Positions 1-11,221 of a stretch of DNA of 64,000 nucleotides are shown here, piece after piece. The first letter of the stretch is position 1. Each line of letters starts with the position of its first letter. This DNA is from Chaenocephalus aceratus (Eukaryota > Chordata > Actinopteri > Perciformes > Channichthyidae), in contig JAMFTG010000073.1 of assembly GCA_023974075.1 (NCBI GenBank), positions 992,001 through 1,056,000 on the forward strand, given 5' to 3'. The notes beneath the pieces are model-generated. The model was given only the letters and a program-made list of their open reading frames with translations. It was not told the DNA's origin and searched no databases. The translations under genes and the position numbers were made by a program.

Positions 1-260
1 CATAGTGGGATCCTGCTTTACCTCCTGCACTTGCCGGTTGCGAGTGTCTTTATTTCGGAGTTCAAAGTTGCCTGAAGTTACTTCCTTGTCTTGGATCTGG
101 CTCCTTGTCGCCATGCAGAACCTGCAGGACCTGTCCACTGCAAAGCTCTCGAAGAATCCTGCCAGTGTATGAGCAGCCAAGTTATCAGCAGCCACATATA
201 ACACTGTGCCTTTGACACATGCTCCCAACTTCTCAATATAAACACCGTCTTGCTCCAAAG

Positions 261-1429
261 TAGTGTTAATTTAGTTGACTAAAACTATGACGAAATATGT
301 TCGTCAACGACCTTCTTTTCCATGACGAAAACGAGACGATGACGAGACGGCACCGACGGCAGTAAACAATAACTGTAACGAAATCATCATGCAATATCGT
401 TGACGAAAAGTGACGAGACGAAAATGTAGTTTACTAAATAAAAACTATGACAAAATCTCTCTTTACTTTCGTTGACGAAAAATGAGGAGACGAAATATTA
501 TCAAAGATAACGTTACATCTCTGATAGTCAGTTTGTCTCCCAGCAGTTCCATTTCCGGTGCTGCGGCAGAGCTGCGTGCGGCGGTACATTTGAATTACAC
601 CGGGCAGCGGCACAATATCAACTGTCAGGAAGACTCGGGTCTAACTCGTGGTCTAACTAACCTTATTTAACAGAAAATAAAATGGCAACAACAGGGCTTA
701 GGAGCAGTGGTCGCGTTAACCGAATACCCCCCCCCCGTCAGCGCGAGTGAGTGATACATTGTGCACTCGACGGATAATAATGGATTATGACGGAAATGTT
801 ACAATCCTGTCCGTCAAAATGACTGGCAACGAAAAAGTCTAAAGCTACCACTGCTTGGGAGAAAGGAACGTTGTGATATTTGGGCCCATTTTCGCTACAA
901 TGAGGCGGAGAAAAAAAGCGAATGCATTGTTTTATCAGAAGGGAAGCAATGTGGCCATAACACAGCTGGTAAAAACACCACAAACCTGACCAGATACTCT
1001 CTGCAAAGCTGCATTCTTAAATCATTCAACCTGTGTTTTTCATCAAATAAGGACAAGATAATCTTATTTATTTATATACTAAAATGACAAATTATTGGTT
1101 TTGGCTAGTTTGACTGAAATGTTCTATAATCTGATGACTAAAAAAGACTCAACAGTTTTCATTGACAAAAAGTAGACTAAAATAATTAGTTTTCTTTGAC
1201 TAAAATAAGACTAAAATGCTCAGACTTTTAGTCGACTAAATCTTGACTAAAATGTTTACTGTTTTAGTCGACTAAAATAAGACTAAAATGCTCAGACTTT
1301 TAGTCGACTAAAACTTGACTAAATAAAAACAGGATGAAGGTGACTAAATATGACTAAAACTAAAAAGGAAATTTAACACAGGACTACGACTAAAACTAAA
1401 TTAAAAAATAGCTGACGAAATTAACACTA
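261..1429 (+). mobile_element. hAT-type element, 8-bp TSD
   Basis: The element begins TAGTGTTAATTT and ends AAATTAACACTA, a perfect 12-bp terminal inverted repeat. The octamer CTCCAAAG flanks it on both sides (253-260 and 1430-1437). Eight-base duplications and TA-starting termini fit the hAT superfamily. Multiple TTTTAGTCGACTAAAA-like motifs lie near 1190-1320 and GACGAAA motifs near both ends, probable subterminal binding repeats. It sits inside the coding part of the C2H2-family pseudogene, and removing it plus one TSD restores a continuous reading frame. Confidence 0.9.
851..1087 (+). pseudogene. BED-type zinc-finger remnant of a hAT transposase
   Basis: An open frame reads ERCDIWAHFRYNEAEKKSEC, then CGHNTAGKNTTNLTRY. 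This resembles a BED finger (W-x-H/Y-F aromatic pair, first Cys near SEC, second Cys in QCG, and the GKNTTNL(K/T)RH helix), with the first zinc-binding His replaced by Tyr. BED fingers form the N-terminus of many hAT transposases and bind DNA. It lies inside the hAT element at 261-1429 and is all that remains of its gene; no catalytic DDE/RNase-H or dimerisation domain is present. Moderate confidence, because the family match is from motif memory. Confidence 0.5.
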
Positions 1430-2163
1430 CTCCAAAGAAAGCAGATCTTGGATGAGAGGATGGAGAATTTTAGCATAGCAATATGTTTTTACATCAGTGG
1501 CTTTACACAACGGATTGGACACTTCAAAATCATCTATGTAAAGTCCTATAGCGATTTTGAACTCCTCCCCTTTAAGGAGGTCATTTTCCTTACAGTAGGA
1601 ACCATCTCTGTATGTACTGTACTCATGTGGCACATGCTTTTGTACTGGAAGAGCTTTGTCTAAAATGTCTGCTCTGTTCACTTTTTTTCTCTATCAATAA
1701 TGTAATCCACTGGCCTAACCACTGTAAAGTGTTTGCTCACATACAGTATGCTGCTCTCCTTTTAGTGGTTAATAAGGAGCCATCCTTGCCACAAAATCTT
1801 GTTATGACATTGCTCTCTGAGGCAGCCCTGACTAGCTGTCTCACAATTGAATCATTTACATCTGTGTTTCCTTTCAAAATGTCCTTGACAGAATTATGCA
1901 GCAGTGGCTGGGACAGTTCACATATCTGTAGAAGCTGTTGTATGACTTCTTGTACAGAACTTTCTGGAATCTTTAAAAAAAGAGCTGCTAGGTTGTGCTC
2001 CAACTGTTTTCCTAGATCATGATGTTCTTCATCACTGGAATCCCCACTGCCAGTATCCTCTAAATCAGTCGTGTCATTTGGAGGCTCGTGTTCTTCTTGG
2101 GCCATTTCGTCATTTACACCAACAGGGAATATTTCTGGCTTAAACATCCTCCAATTGTCTGTT

Positions 2164-3816
2164 CCGGTATGTCCACACAGCAGCTTTAGACGAATCTTCC
2201 ACCGCTTCCAACGCTTCTCTGTCCATTGACTTTGAATGGGGATGACGTCACTTTGCCTCGCTTTTCGCCGAACTACATTGTGGGGGAGCGTAGAGAAGAT
2301 TTCCAGGATTTCCAGGATTCAAAAGTTGAGCAATGTTCAACTTTTGAAGCTGAGCTGGAAGCGTCAGCCAATCAAATCACGTTTATGCAAATCTGACAGT
2401 AGAAGCGCTAGCCAATCAAACCGCGTGTAAGCAGGGAGAACCAGACCGCAGTTCATTTCCTCATATTCCAAACGAGAAATTACGGTAGCAAATCACCCGG
2501 TTCTTTACGACCAGAACTATTAACAGGATAGAAACCGGAGGAACCAGGCATGGAGGGAGGTGGCAGAGACAGTGGGTGAAACTGGTAGGTTTTCGCCTGT
2601 TTGGGGAGTTTATTATATATTAGGGCTGTCAAACGATTAAAAATTGTAATCAGATTAATCACAGCTTAAAAATGTATTAATCATGATTAATCACCATTCG
2701 AACTATGTCCAAAATATGCCATTTATTTATGTATATTGTTGTGGGAATGGAAAGATAAATGAAAGAAGGCAGATATATCCATTTAACATACAGTATCTAT
2801 GTTTATTATAACATTGTTCTGTGTGTCAAAATGAAAGACAACCCACACACCTATCGATCATCAAACCGTGGGGTCTTAATTCATTACGTGTTGATATCAA
2901 CGGGGGAGTAGGCTACTTCAGGAAAGTCGACAGAGGGGGAGGGCTAGTGGAGTACTTCGTGACCACAGAGTGTGAACGTTGTGATCAGCTGTTTTAGCTC
3001 AGTTCTCCAGTGAAGGGGGGGAGTCTCCCTCCGCAGCCGGTTGGCGTAGTTTTGGCACAATTCCGTTGTACAGACCAACGTTAACAGCAGCCCTGTCTGT
3101 GCACACGGAGACCGACTCTGTCGTCCGGTAATCTAACCGCCTTCTGGAAAAGCTTCACAAGTACGTCGGTACGCAAATGCGCTTTGTGACACAAGTGACG
3201 GTACGCATTTCAGATTACATAACCTGCGTACCAGTTATGTGCACCCCTGTACTACAGCAAAAGTATTCTCCGTCGGGACTTCCTGCAACAACACCACGCC
3301 GTTATCAAATATGTTCTATTGAGAAGACGATCACTACGTGACAAAAGTTTTCAAAACCGTGGCTGCTGAAATCAATCTTACTAACTGCTGTCTGTGCAAT
3401 TTACTCCGCGCGAGTTGGCAGACTTTATTGTGCTTACTTTAACATCATTTTTCATGGTGGGGCTAAGCCATTTCTTGGTATGGGTGTAGCCTACCCCAGC
3501 CATACCCTGGCGCTGCCACTGGTGGCATGTATGGGGCGGGCCATTCTGCACATGCGTTAAATGCGTTAAATATTTTAACGCAATTAATTCAAAAAATTAA
3601 TTACCGCCGTTAACGCGATAATTTTGACAGCACTAATATATATATATATATATTGCTCGCATAAAATCCCCGGGGTTTTTTGCTTTGTATGTCGGGGGCG
3701 GGAGATTCATGTGATTGGTTGTTGGTCGCGTTGGTCGCAAAAAATCCCCAAGCTTTCAGACACGCCCAGCTCCAAGATTTTCAAGATTTTTGAAAAGCTG
3801 CTGTGTGGACGTACCG
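2164..3816. mobile_element. TIR DNA element with CACACAGCAGC termini
   Basis: Left terminus at 2164 (CCGGTATGTCCACACAGCAG) and right terminus at about 3816, whose reverse complement reads ACGGTACGTCCACACAGCAG, form imperfect terminal inverted repeats of about 24 bp. There is no transposase inside, so it is non-autonomous. It separates the finger exon (3892-4209) from the body (1-2147) of the C2H2-family pseudogene. The target duplication is not clear, so the ends are accurate to a few bases only. A second element (2621-3635) is nested in it. Confidence 0.6.
2621..3635. mobile_element. Nested hAT-type MITE (TAGGGCTGTC terminus)
   Basis: It starts TAGGGCTGTCAAACGATTAA and ends ATTTTGACAGCACTA, an imperfect inverted pair. 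Flanks TTATATAT and ATATATAT agree at 7 of 8 bases, consistent with an 8-bp hAT duplication in a TA-rich site. Inside are AATCATGATTAATCA-type and AACGC(G)TTAAA-type motifs near the ends and no coding sequence. The TA repeat at its right side (3634-3652) may have grown from the duplication. Confidence 0.65.
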
Positions 3817-3891
3817 TTCTGTGCTCTTTACTTTTATGTGGAGTACACATTAGTTGCGAAGTCGCAACCTTTATATGGACACTGTACTGTG

Positions 3892-4209
3892 ACTGACTTT
3901 TAAATGTGTACTGCGCAGGTGAGTGAAAAAAATTGCTTCTGTGCAGGGTGCAGCAAAATCACACACCTGACAGTGTAAGGTTACTTGGGCAGTTTCACAT
4001 TGTTGTGCATACTGGGCTTTCTGGTGAATCGTACACAAGTGGACTTTAAGTGCATTGATTGAGTTAAATGTGCACAAACATTCTTGGTGTAAGAATGGAA
4101 ACGGTACAGTTCGACTGTAGCTCCCATGTTGTAACCTGTAATGTTTCAATAGGTAGCCTCTTCTCTCAGATACAAACTCACAGTATTTGCACTTCCACTG
4201 CATCTTCAC
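3892..4209 (-). pseudogene. N-terminal C2H2 zinc-finger exon of the same family
   Basis: Minus-strand ATG at 4209 opens MKMQWKCKYCEFVSERRGYL, a C-x2-C...H-x4-H finger (C-K-Y-C, HYRLQH), followed by a second finger-like unit (CLCTF...HLCTIH) and a third (CQVCDF...HLRSTH). The frame runs to HLK at 3892, where AAA/GTCAGT looks like a splice donor. It lies just upstream (on the minus strand) of the body at 2147-1, in the order expected for the family: fingers first, then the acidic and IDDFE parts. A 1.65-kb TIR element sits between the two parts. The finger block itself shows no stop, but the downstream gene is broken, so the locus is treated as a pseudogene. Confidence 0.65.
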
Positions 4210-4905
4210 AAGAACCTGTAAGACAGAACATAATAAATGTTTAGCTCAACTACTCACTTAGTAACATTAACTGTTATTCATTTAATTTTTAAACCATTAA
4301 CTCTACTGCAAAACGCAACACACTCTCACTCCATAATCGTCCAGGAGCGACGTTTGGTCAGTGTCCGTGGCGTGCAGTTGTGACGCTCCTAGGCTCCTTC
4401 AGCTTCATAAAGGGACGCAAATAGCTTTCAACTGATTGCAATGTATTCCCATCTGCGGCGGGATTTGACGCTCATGGAAGCACGGCATTTGTTTGTGTCG
4501 GCTGCCCTTAAAGGCAATGTGAGCGTCCATTCTCATTGGATAACGGAGAATTGTACACCCGGAAGTAAGTATTCCCCTTACTGTCGATTGATTTTACAGT
4601 GATATCTGCACTACTCATCGACTAAAAAACACCAGATTATCCTTGTTAATTACACAACATTGATTGGTTTAAATTGTGTGCAATGCTTTTGTATTTTTCC
4701 CCTTCGATTCTGAGAAACAAATATGTTTTCGGAGTAAAGGATGGCAGAAGACACTACACTACCCAGAATCCCCAGCTATCGTTTGGACTACTACACCATG
4801 TGCTCTGTTTGACAAACCCCGTTTTTTTTCACCATTCATTCCAATGGCTGGCGTCTATGTATGGAAGCCTGTTTGCACCACAGGAAAAAAAATAAAAAAA
4901 TCCTG

Positions 4906-5135
4906 TAAGTCATAATGACTTAGCTATCTCATTATAATGACTTAGTATCTCATTATATGACTTACTATCTCATTATAACGACTTAGCTATCTCATTATAA
5001 TGACTTACTATCTCATTATAATGACTTACTATCTCATTATAATGACTTACTATCTCATTATAACGACTTAGCTATCTCATTATAATGACTTACTATCTCA
5101 TTATATTGACTTAGCTATCTCATTATAATGACTTA
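4906..5135. repeat. Left subterminal minisatellite of the IS3EU-like element
   Basis: About eleven copies of a roughly 20-22-bp unit (GACTTAGCTATCTCATTATAA and variants with GACTTACTATC). It is the inverted counterpart of the array at 12523-12717, so together they extend the TIR into a long imperfect hairpin arm. Probably transposase-binding sites, by analogy with subterminal repeats of other DNA transposons. Confidence 0.85.
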
Positions 5136-7321
5136 AGACAACTACCAGAAAGTCAAAGCAATACACTAGCTGTAAGAAATCTTGATTTTTGAGCACTCCT
5201 GAAAAGAACAATGTTTTTGCTCTTGCCACACGCTTCATGAAGGTATCATCTACTGTTAAAAAGGTAACATGTGAACTGGTATAGGCCTAATGTTAAATAG
5301 ATAAACGTTAAATATAGCATGCACTAACTGTATTGCTATATTTCGTGTAGTGTTAGCTTACTGGGTTTAACTGACGTATTTATTAAATAATATTAAAAAC
5401 TCCTGTTCAGAAATTTCTTTACAATAATGTGCATGAGTAGGCTACTATAGTTGTTGTTTTGCTGGTGTTAAAAGGTAAACACAGCAAACTGCAGTTAGCA
5501 TGCAATTAATACTGTGCTAGGTTCACTAGCTAGGGCATATGGCACTTATGCATAACTTGAAGCGGATCGAAGCTTCGAACGATGCGCACTGTGGGTCAAT
5601 TAATTAGGGAGAGTTTTTGCTTTTGACTACATTTTGACAGGATTCATACCGTGGACGCATATAGTAGATGGAGAAACGTTTCAAACAGGTCAGCTCAGCA
5701 TTCTGTGGCGAGCAAGATAATGTGCATTGACCAATGCACATTATCTTGCAGTATCAATACTGTGCTAGAGACATAGGGAGCTCCACCATGGTTATTTAAA
5801 ACGTGTTCAAGCTTGCACACCGTCTACCTATCCATAAGCCATAGCCTACGTTAAGTTCTTACTCGTCAATTAAATATATATTATGAGTTCAGATTAAGGC
5901 GTTGTAGACTATATATAAAGTTGTGAGTTTCAGTTTGTGACACAGCTGCTGCGGGCTCCTGCTTTCCATGTGCAGTGCTGCCGGAGTGCACTGGGACGAT
6001 ACTACAGGACATTTATTTTCTGAGGAATAACGTTTTAAATTCACATAAGCGACCGTACACATACAGCGTTGTTTACGTGTTCATTGTGTCCTGTCCACTG
6101 TGAATGTACACACACGTACATACGCCTGTGTCAAGAGTAAAACATAACTTGTTTAAGTCGGAAAGAGGCTAACTCGCCCTGGTGACCGAACGTCTACATA
6201 ATCATGAAAGCAGAATATGAAGTATAACCGAACATCTGATGTAGAGTTCGGACTGTAGCAGCAACTCTGGTTTTTAACATATCTTATGAAGGTAAACAGT
6301 GGTTGGCTGTGCGCTCTGCGTCCGTGCGCTCTGCGCGCTGGCGACACTTCTCAGAGGCTGCAGGTTCATCATTGTTTCTGCCTTCAGTTCACATGCTGCA
6401 GAGAGTTCATAAAGACATATGAAACCGCTTCTAACACTAGAAAGCAGCCGTAGGCAGCTAATTCTGTAAGAATCCCCCACATTCAGTCATATATCAACGT
6501 AGACTGGTTTACTCACTATCCTGCTGTGCCAATTCTGGTTAAAGAATTGTGTGTTAATTGACAGTTGTTAGGGCCGTTTTTCAAGTCTGTCCCTACAGGC
6601 CTAACGTGAACTTGTTTCTCATGCGGTCTAAATAAGACATGTCGTGTATATAGCTGTGGTTTCTGAATATAATTATAATGCCATGCCTTGCTCCATCTGC
6701 TCTGCTCGAGATAAAAACGTGTTTCTGCAGGAGACATGATGGAAAATGAATCCTATTGGAGAAGCTTTCTCCTTTGGCTTTCAGGTGCTCCAGATTTCGT
6801 TTCCCAGCCTGCAATTAGATGGTTTGTGCCTATTGTCTTGTTTTCAGGATTAGAACAGGATGGCATATATGGCAAAAGGAGACTAAATTGTAAAATTAGC
6901 AGGTGATGTTTTAAATTGAGTGCTGAATTCATCCATTCAAAATTATATTTACAGTATGCGTACTTCATTAGCTCATTCAACACTATATGACTGCATTATC
7001 AAATGTCGGCTTGTACTATTGTTAAAATAGCAAAACCAAATTGGATATACAATATACCTCATGATTTTACAATACAGAACAATGATGTCATTTGAATCTT
7101 TATATACTTTTCGGTTTACAAAGTAAACACTGTTGGCCCATCCAGGCGCTGCCACAGTTTGTAATGCAAGCACTTCATAATAGGGTTTGACTGCAGTTAT
7201 ATACTCTAAAGTAAACATGCCCACTTCCCTTACAAACTCATAGCTCATCTGTAGCTCAAATCTCTTGTTGTGTATGGTTTATTTTTTATGATAACTACTA
7301 CTTGTAATGCATACTCACAGG
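5136..7321. other. Non-coding 5' part of the IS3EU-like element
   Basis: No ORF here has recognisable domains. The stretch lies between the left subterminal array and the first coding exon of the SAM/HECT gene and would hold its promoter and 5' UTR; a purine-rich AG acceptor (CTCACAG) directly precedes the ATG at 7322, so an upstream non-coding exon is likely. A short inverted repeat, AATGTGCATTGACCAATGCACATT, is seen near 5720-5745. Confidence 0.4.
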
Positions 7322-10049
7322 ATGGATGCCTTAAGTGACTTCTTGAGGCAGAGAAATGTTCCAGAGGAAACAATAAAGACCTTGGAGAATGAGAAGGTAC
7401 TTAAAAGCATATGCATAACCAGTATATCAGCCAAACTGTTGTCCCTTTCATTGTTTCTTCAAAATATAAAATGTATTAGGTCAAACTTTGTAAAACCAAT
7501 CATTCTGAAGTTGTAAAGAATTAGATTGATAATGGTTCAATAATCAACAAAACATGTTGATATGTTTGTAAAATAATAAACAAAGCACAAAAAGTAAGGA
7601 CATGTGATGTTCCTCACACATGTGGCACCATTTGAAAGGTAAATAAACAGGCTTTCCAACGGTATAAGATGAATTGCCAAGAAGCATTGTTACAACAAAG
7701 AAATAATCTACCAAACACAAATGTCCTTACCTGTTTTGCTATGTTTAATAAGTGCTTAACATAACAACAATGTTTTATAACACAGTTACTTGTTGTCAAA
7801 CATGAAATAATCATTATCAAATCATTTGTAAATGGTGAATAAGTAAGACATGTTATGACCTGTCAGTAAAGTTATTCACAGGCAGGTAAAAAGAAGGGGC
7901 CGGAACTCCTTCTTGGTAACTAATGTGGGTCAGAGAAGGCATACCATTGTAGCCTACTTTACTGTAGTACACACTATAAATGGACCATTTGCATATGGAC
8001 CATATGAATATGAAATTGGTCATCAGTTTAGAAGAGGTTTATGTTATTTTTGGGGAGAAGGTATAGAAAAATAATCCACATTGCCCAAAAAATTCACACA
8101 TTATTACCATTATTTATAATTGTATAGATGTGTACTAACACATGGAATTATTTAGCAGAAGCTAATTTAAAGTATAAACTATTATGCATGAACAAAGTCT
8201 TAAAATTAACAATATGTTATGACTTCTGTACTCACATTTTGTAAATAATGTGTAACTGTATTACTGAATCATTTGAAAAGACAGCAAAAAAAACGTTTAA
8301 TAACACATTAATGTGTTACATATCATTGTATATCTTTCTCACCTGTTTCAAACTGCCTACGCCCAATCTAAACTATCCACCATGTACACATACAAGTTTC
8401 ACTGCTGTTACAAAGGAAAAGCAATTATTAAATGCATCATGTATTAGTCATGAGCCATGCGTTTGGTAGACCCTGAAAGTTACAAGACATAAAAATGTAA
8501 ACATCACTGATGTGAGCTGGCTTACTTTACAGTAATTGATGAAAAATAAGAATTTAATCACAGTGACAGTCTAGCAACAGAAATAATATGCCTTCCAATA
8601 TATTCATTAATTTGTCAAATGTTACATACAATTATATTTCTATTTTAGATGGCTTTTTTATTTATTTACTTTTAAAATAATGCACATATTCATCAGCTCT
8701 TTTAATGTTCCATGTTTTCATGTATTCGTATTAATTTGTATATTTATTTACTTAGTTTAGGATTTATTCACGATCTCTTTTAAATGTAGTTCATGTATTT
8801 ATTATTATATGTATGAATTTAATAAGAAATGACAGACTGTGAAGATATTTGTATGATGAAGCAAAAAAAAAGGCCTAAAAACAGTTCAAATACATTTTAA
8901 AAGAATGTCTAAAGAAAGGAAAGTAACACAGTTCATTACCGAATATGGTTGTGGAGGCTTTTTTTTCTAAATGGTTTATACAGCTGCAGGAACCTAATAC
9001 ACATCCATAAAAACTATACAGAGTTTCTATTCCATTTTACCTTCTTCCCATTAAATAACATAAACCTCTGCTGATTTGATGTCTAAGTCATTGCATATAG
9101 CCCATTTTGTGTGTTTATTATGGTTCACAGGGTACACAACTTATGCGTCCTATGAAACACATGGAATTGCTAGTCTCTTTTTTACCTGCATGTGATTAAC
9201 TTCGCTGACTGTAAATCTTATATGCATATGATTATTTCATGATTTACTTAAAGTGTGAGATGAGTTACAAAACAATTTTGATATGTTAAGCGCCTAATCA
9301 TTTACAAACATATTTAAATATTTTGTTGATCATTTGTTTATTATTCAATTAAAGCTTATAAATGACTTCCAGTTGATCGTTATGAAAACATTTTAACCAA
9401 TGATAAGCCAATAATCAAGATTTCTCTTTTAAAACCATTTTTAGATCGATGCCAGCACCATACAGCTGATGACAGATGAAGACTTAAGGACTTTTCTGCC
9501 ATCATATGGTGATCGCCTAGCAGTGTTGGGATTTTGTAGGCGAAAGGACAGTCACAACAAAACTGGAAAATCAAAGCTTTTTGAGCGCTTGAAAAGTAAA
9601 TTGTCCAAAAGAAAACCCAATGATGTTACCCATATGTTATTGAACAATGGGCAAAAGTACTATGCACAGCTGGGCACAGCCTTCAGGACCTGCCATCATT
9701 GTATGAAACTCTACAACCAACGGCAAGAAAGGTTGTTAAGTCTCTCACCTTCCCAGAGGCCATCAATGTCCACCAGAAGGACATTCAAAAGTACCTAACC
9801 ACATACTTAAGGAATGCTGATATGCAGCATCTGTCTTGGTTCCTCAGGTTCTGCACAGGCTCAGATCTATTCCTGGGGAAGGAAATCATAATTGACTTTA
9901 CCCAGATTCAAGGTTTTCAGCAAAGACCTGTGGCCCATACTTGTGGCTGCGTCCTGGAGCTGTCAATCCATTATGACAGCTTTCCTGACTTCAGCTCTGA
10001 GATGAACAAGGTGTTGGAGTCTAATGTCTGGGTAATGGACATAATCTGA
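7322..10049 (+). pseudogene. SAM-like + HECT C-lobe protein carried by the IS3EU-like element
   Basis: Exon 1 (7322-7396) encodes MDALSDFLRQRNVPEETIKT...NEK and stops at a GT donor. Exon 2 starts after TTTTTAG at 9445 in the same phase and continues IDASTIQLMTDEDLRTFLPS...GDRLAVLGFCRR, completing a SAM-like helical domain. After about 70 bases of unclear reading, an AG acceptor (TATGCACAG) at 9668 precedes a frame open to TGA at 10049, with FLRFCTGSDLF, FTQIQGF, RPVAHTCGCVLEL and a VWVMDII C-terminus. This matches the C-lobe of HECT ubiquitin ligases of the G2E3-like type frequent in fish; the Cys of HTC is at the usual catalytic thioester position. The HECT N-lobe and E2-binding part are absent, so exons between the SAM and C-lobe appear deleted. 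Confidence 0.65.
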
Positions 10050-11221
10050 TCTGTCCAACAGGATCTGTTATTACAGTAACTTTTCCAGGCTGATGCCCCA
10101 GAAGGTTGTGAGTTCAAGGTACGATGCTTAATCCCAAATCATTCCTGCAGCAAATCATTCCTACAGCAACTTGACATTTAATTAATTTGTTGTGTATATC
10201 AGTGTTTCTTGTGTCTTTTTCATGGATGTGGATACATTGGGTAGGTGCCCAATGGGTGCAGGGGCCCTGGGAATTCGAAGAATCGTAAAAATATGTGTGG
10301 CTACTTGCCCACTACAGATGGGTTGGGTGGTTTATTTTTTGGTTTATTTTTTTAGTAATAATTTGTCCATGTCCACTTGTTCTAAAGAAGAACATGGCAG
10401 CTGACTGGCCCAAGTAGGTACAAATGTGTGTATTCTCACCAAGTAGAATGAGGCTTTGTCTGGAAGTATGTGTGAGTTCAGTACACTCTAAATGCTATAT
10501 GTGGGGATATGTGTAAGATCATTCCAAAATATATTTTGAAGATATCAAAATTCCTGACTCAAATTGTTTTCTTTCTTTATTTGTAATGGCAGTTTACAAT
10601 GTTGCCAGTTGTTGTGCCTGTTAACATTACAACAACTTTCATACTGTGCAGTCACATGTTTATTTTGACTAAATAAAAACTTTGCTGATAATTGAGTATT
10701 GTTTGATATTGCAGTATTGCTACTTTTACTTAGTTATTTGTCCATCGCTATAAATCAACCTTTATTTAAAAAATAAAGAAATATAAATGAATATGTTTTA
10801 AAATGACTGAACACATGAATATTACAGCATGTGCCAAAAAAGGTGCATAGATTGATACAAAAGAGTACATTAAATAACATTATTTACATATTGGGAATAA
10901 TATGGACATTATTAAACTGATACTCACTACATTGCATGATCTTCTAAAACACCCTGTTGAAGATTACCTATTAATGTACTATTCAGCACCACAGACTATA
11001 GAGTTACCATGCACACTTTGACTGATGCATGCAGTCACTGTCACAATCAAGCCCTTGGACAGAGGACTGGTAACAAGAGCAACTTCGAAGGAGCCTGCAA
11101 ACTTTGCAAAGTGTATCTACCTGCAGGCCTACATTTAGGATACAATGAATATTTCAGAGCATATTGGTATACTGGTAGGCCTATTAAGGTGGCGCTTTTT
11201 CGCAAAGAACAAAACCATACT
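10050..11221. other. Intergenic region between converging genes of the IS3EU-like element
   Basis: AT-rich sequence between the HECT stop and the integrase stop. It should hold both 3' UTRs; AATAAA-type signals occur (for example in GACTAAATAAAAAC near 10670 and AAAAAATAAAG near 10770). No ORF with recognisable domains is seen. Confidence 0.4.

Larger units (their letters stand above)
1..2147 (-). pseudogene. Body of a multi-copy C2H2/IDDFE-motif protein, broken and interrupted
   Basis: Read on the minus strand, 2147 to 1737 encodes an acidic stretch then a helical segment (NLAALFLKIPESSVQEVIQ) ending near KRRAAY. After a frame shift the reading resumes as SKHFTVVRPVDYI, and after a second shift as NRADILDKALPVQ...IGLYIDDFEVSNPL (1681-1430). 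Across the hAT insertion at 261-1429 it continues in frame on 252-1 (DGVYIEKLGACVKGTV...SCRFCMATRSQ). I recognise this as a family found in many copies in fish genomes, usually uncharacterised; the DDFE-NPL motif resembles CACTA/tnp2-type transposases, but that is inference. Relative to the family, about 35 residues are missing between NPL and CKATDVKTY, so this copy is a deleted, frameshifted pseudogene. It continues past the window edge at base 1. Confidence 0.7.

Noticed and set aside
4906..5135. Regular repeat array that could be mistaken for a CRISPR array
   Set aside because: The units are adjacent without unique spacers, and an inverted counterpart flanks the other end of the same transposon.
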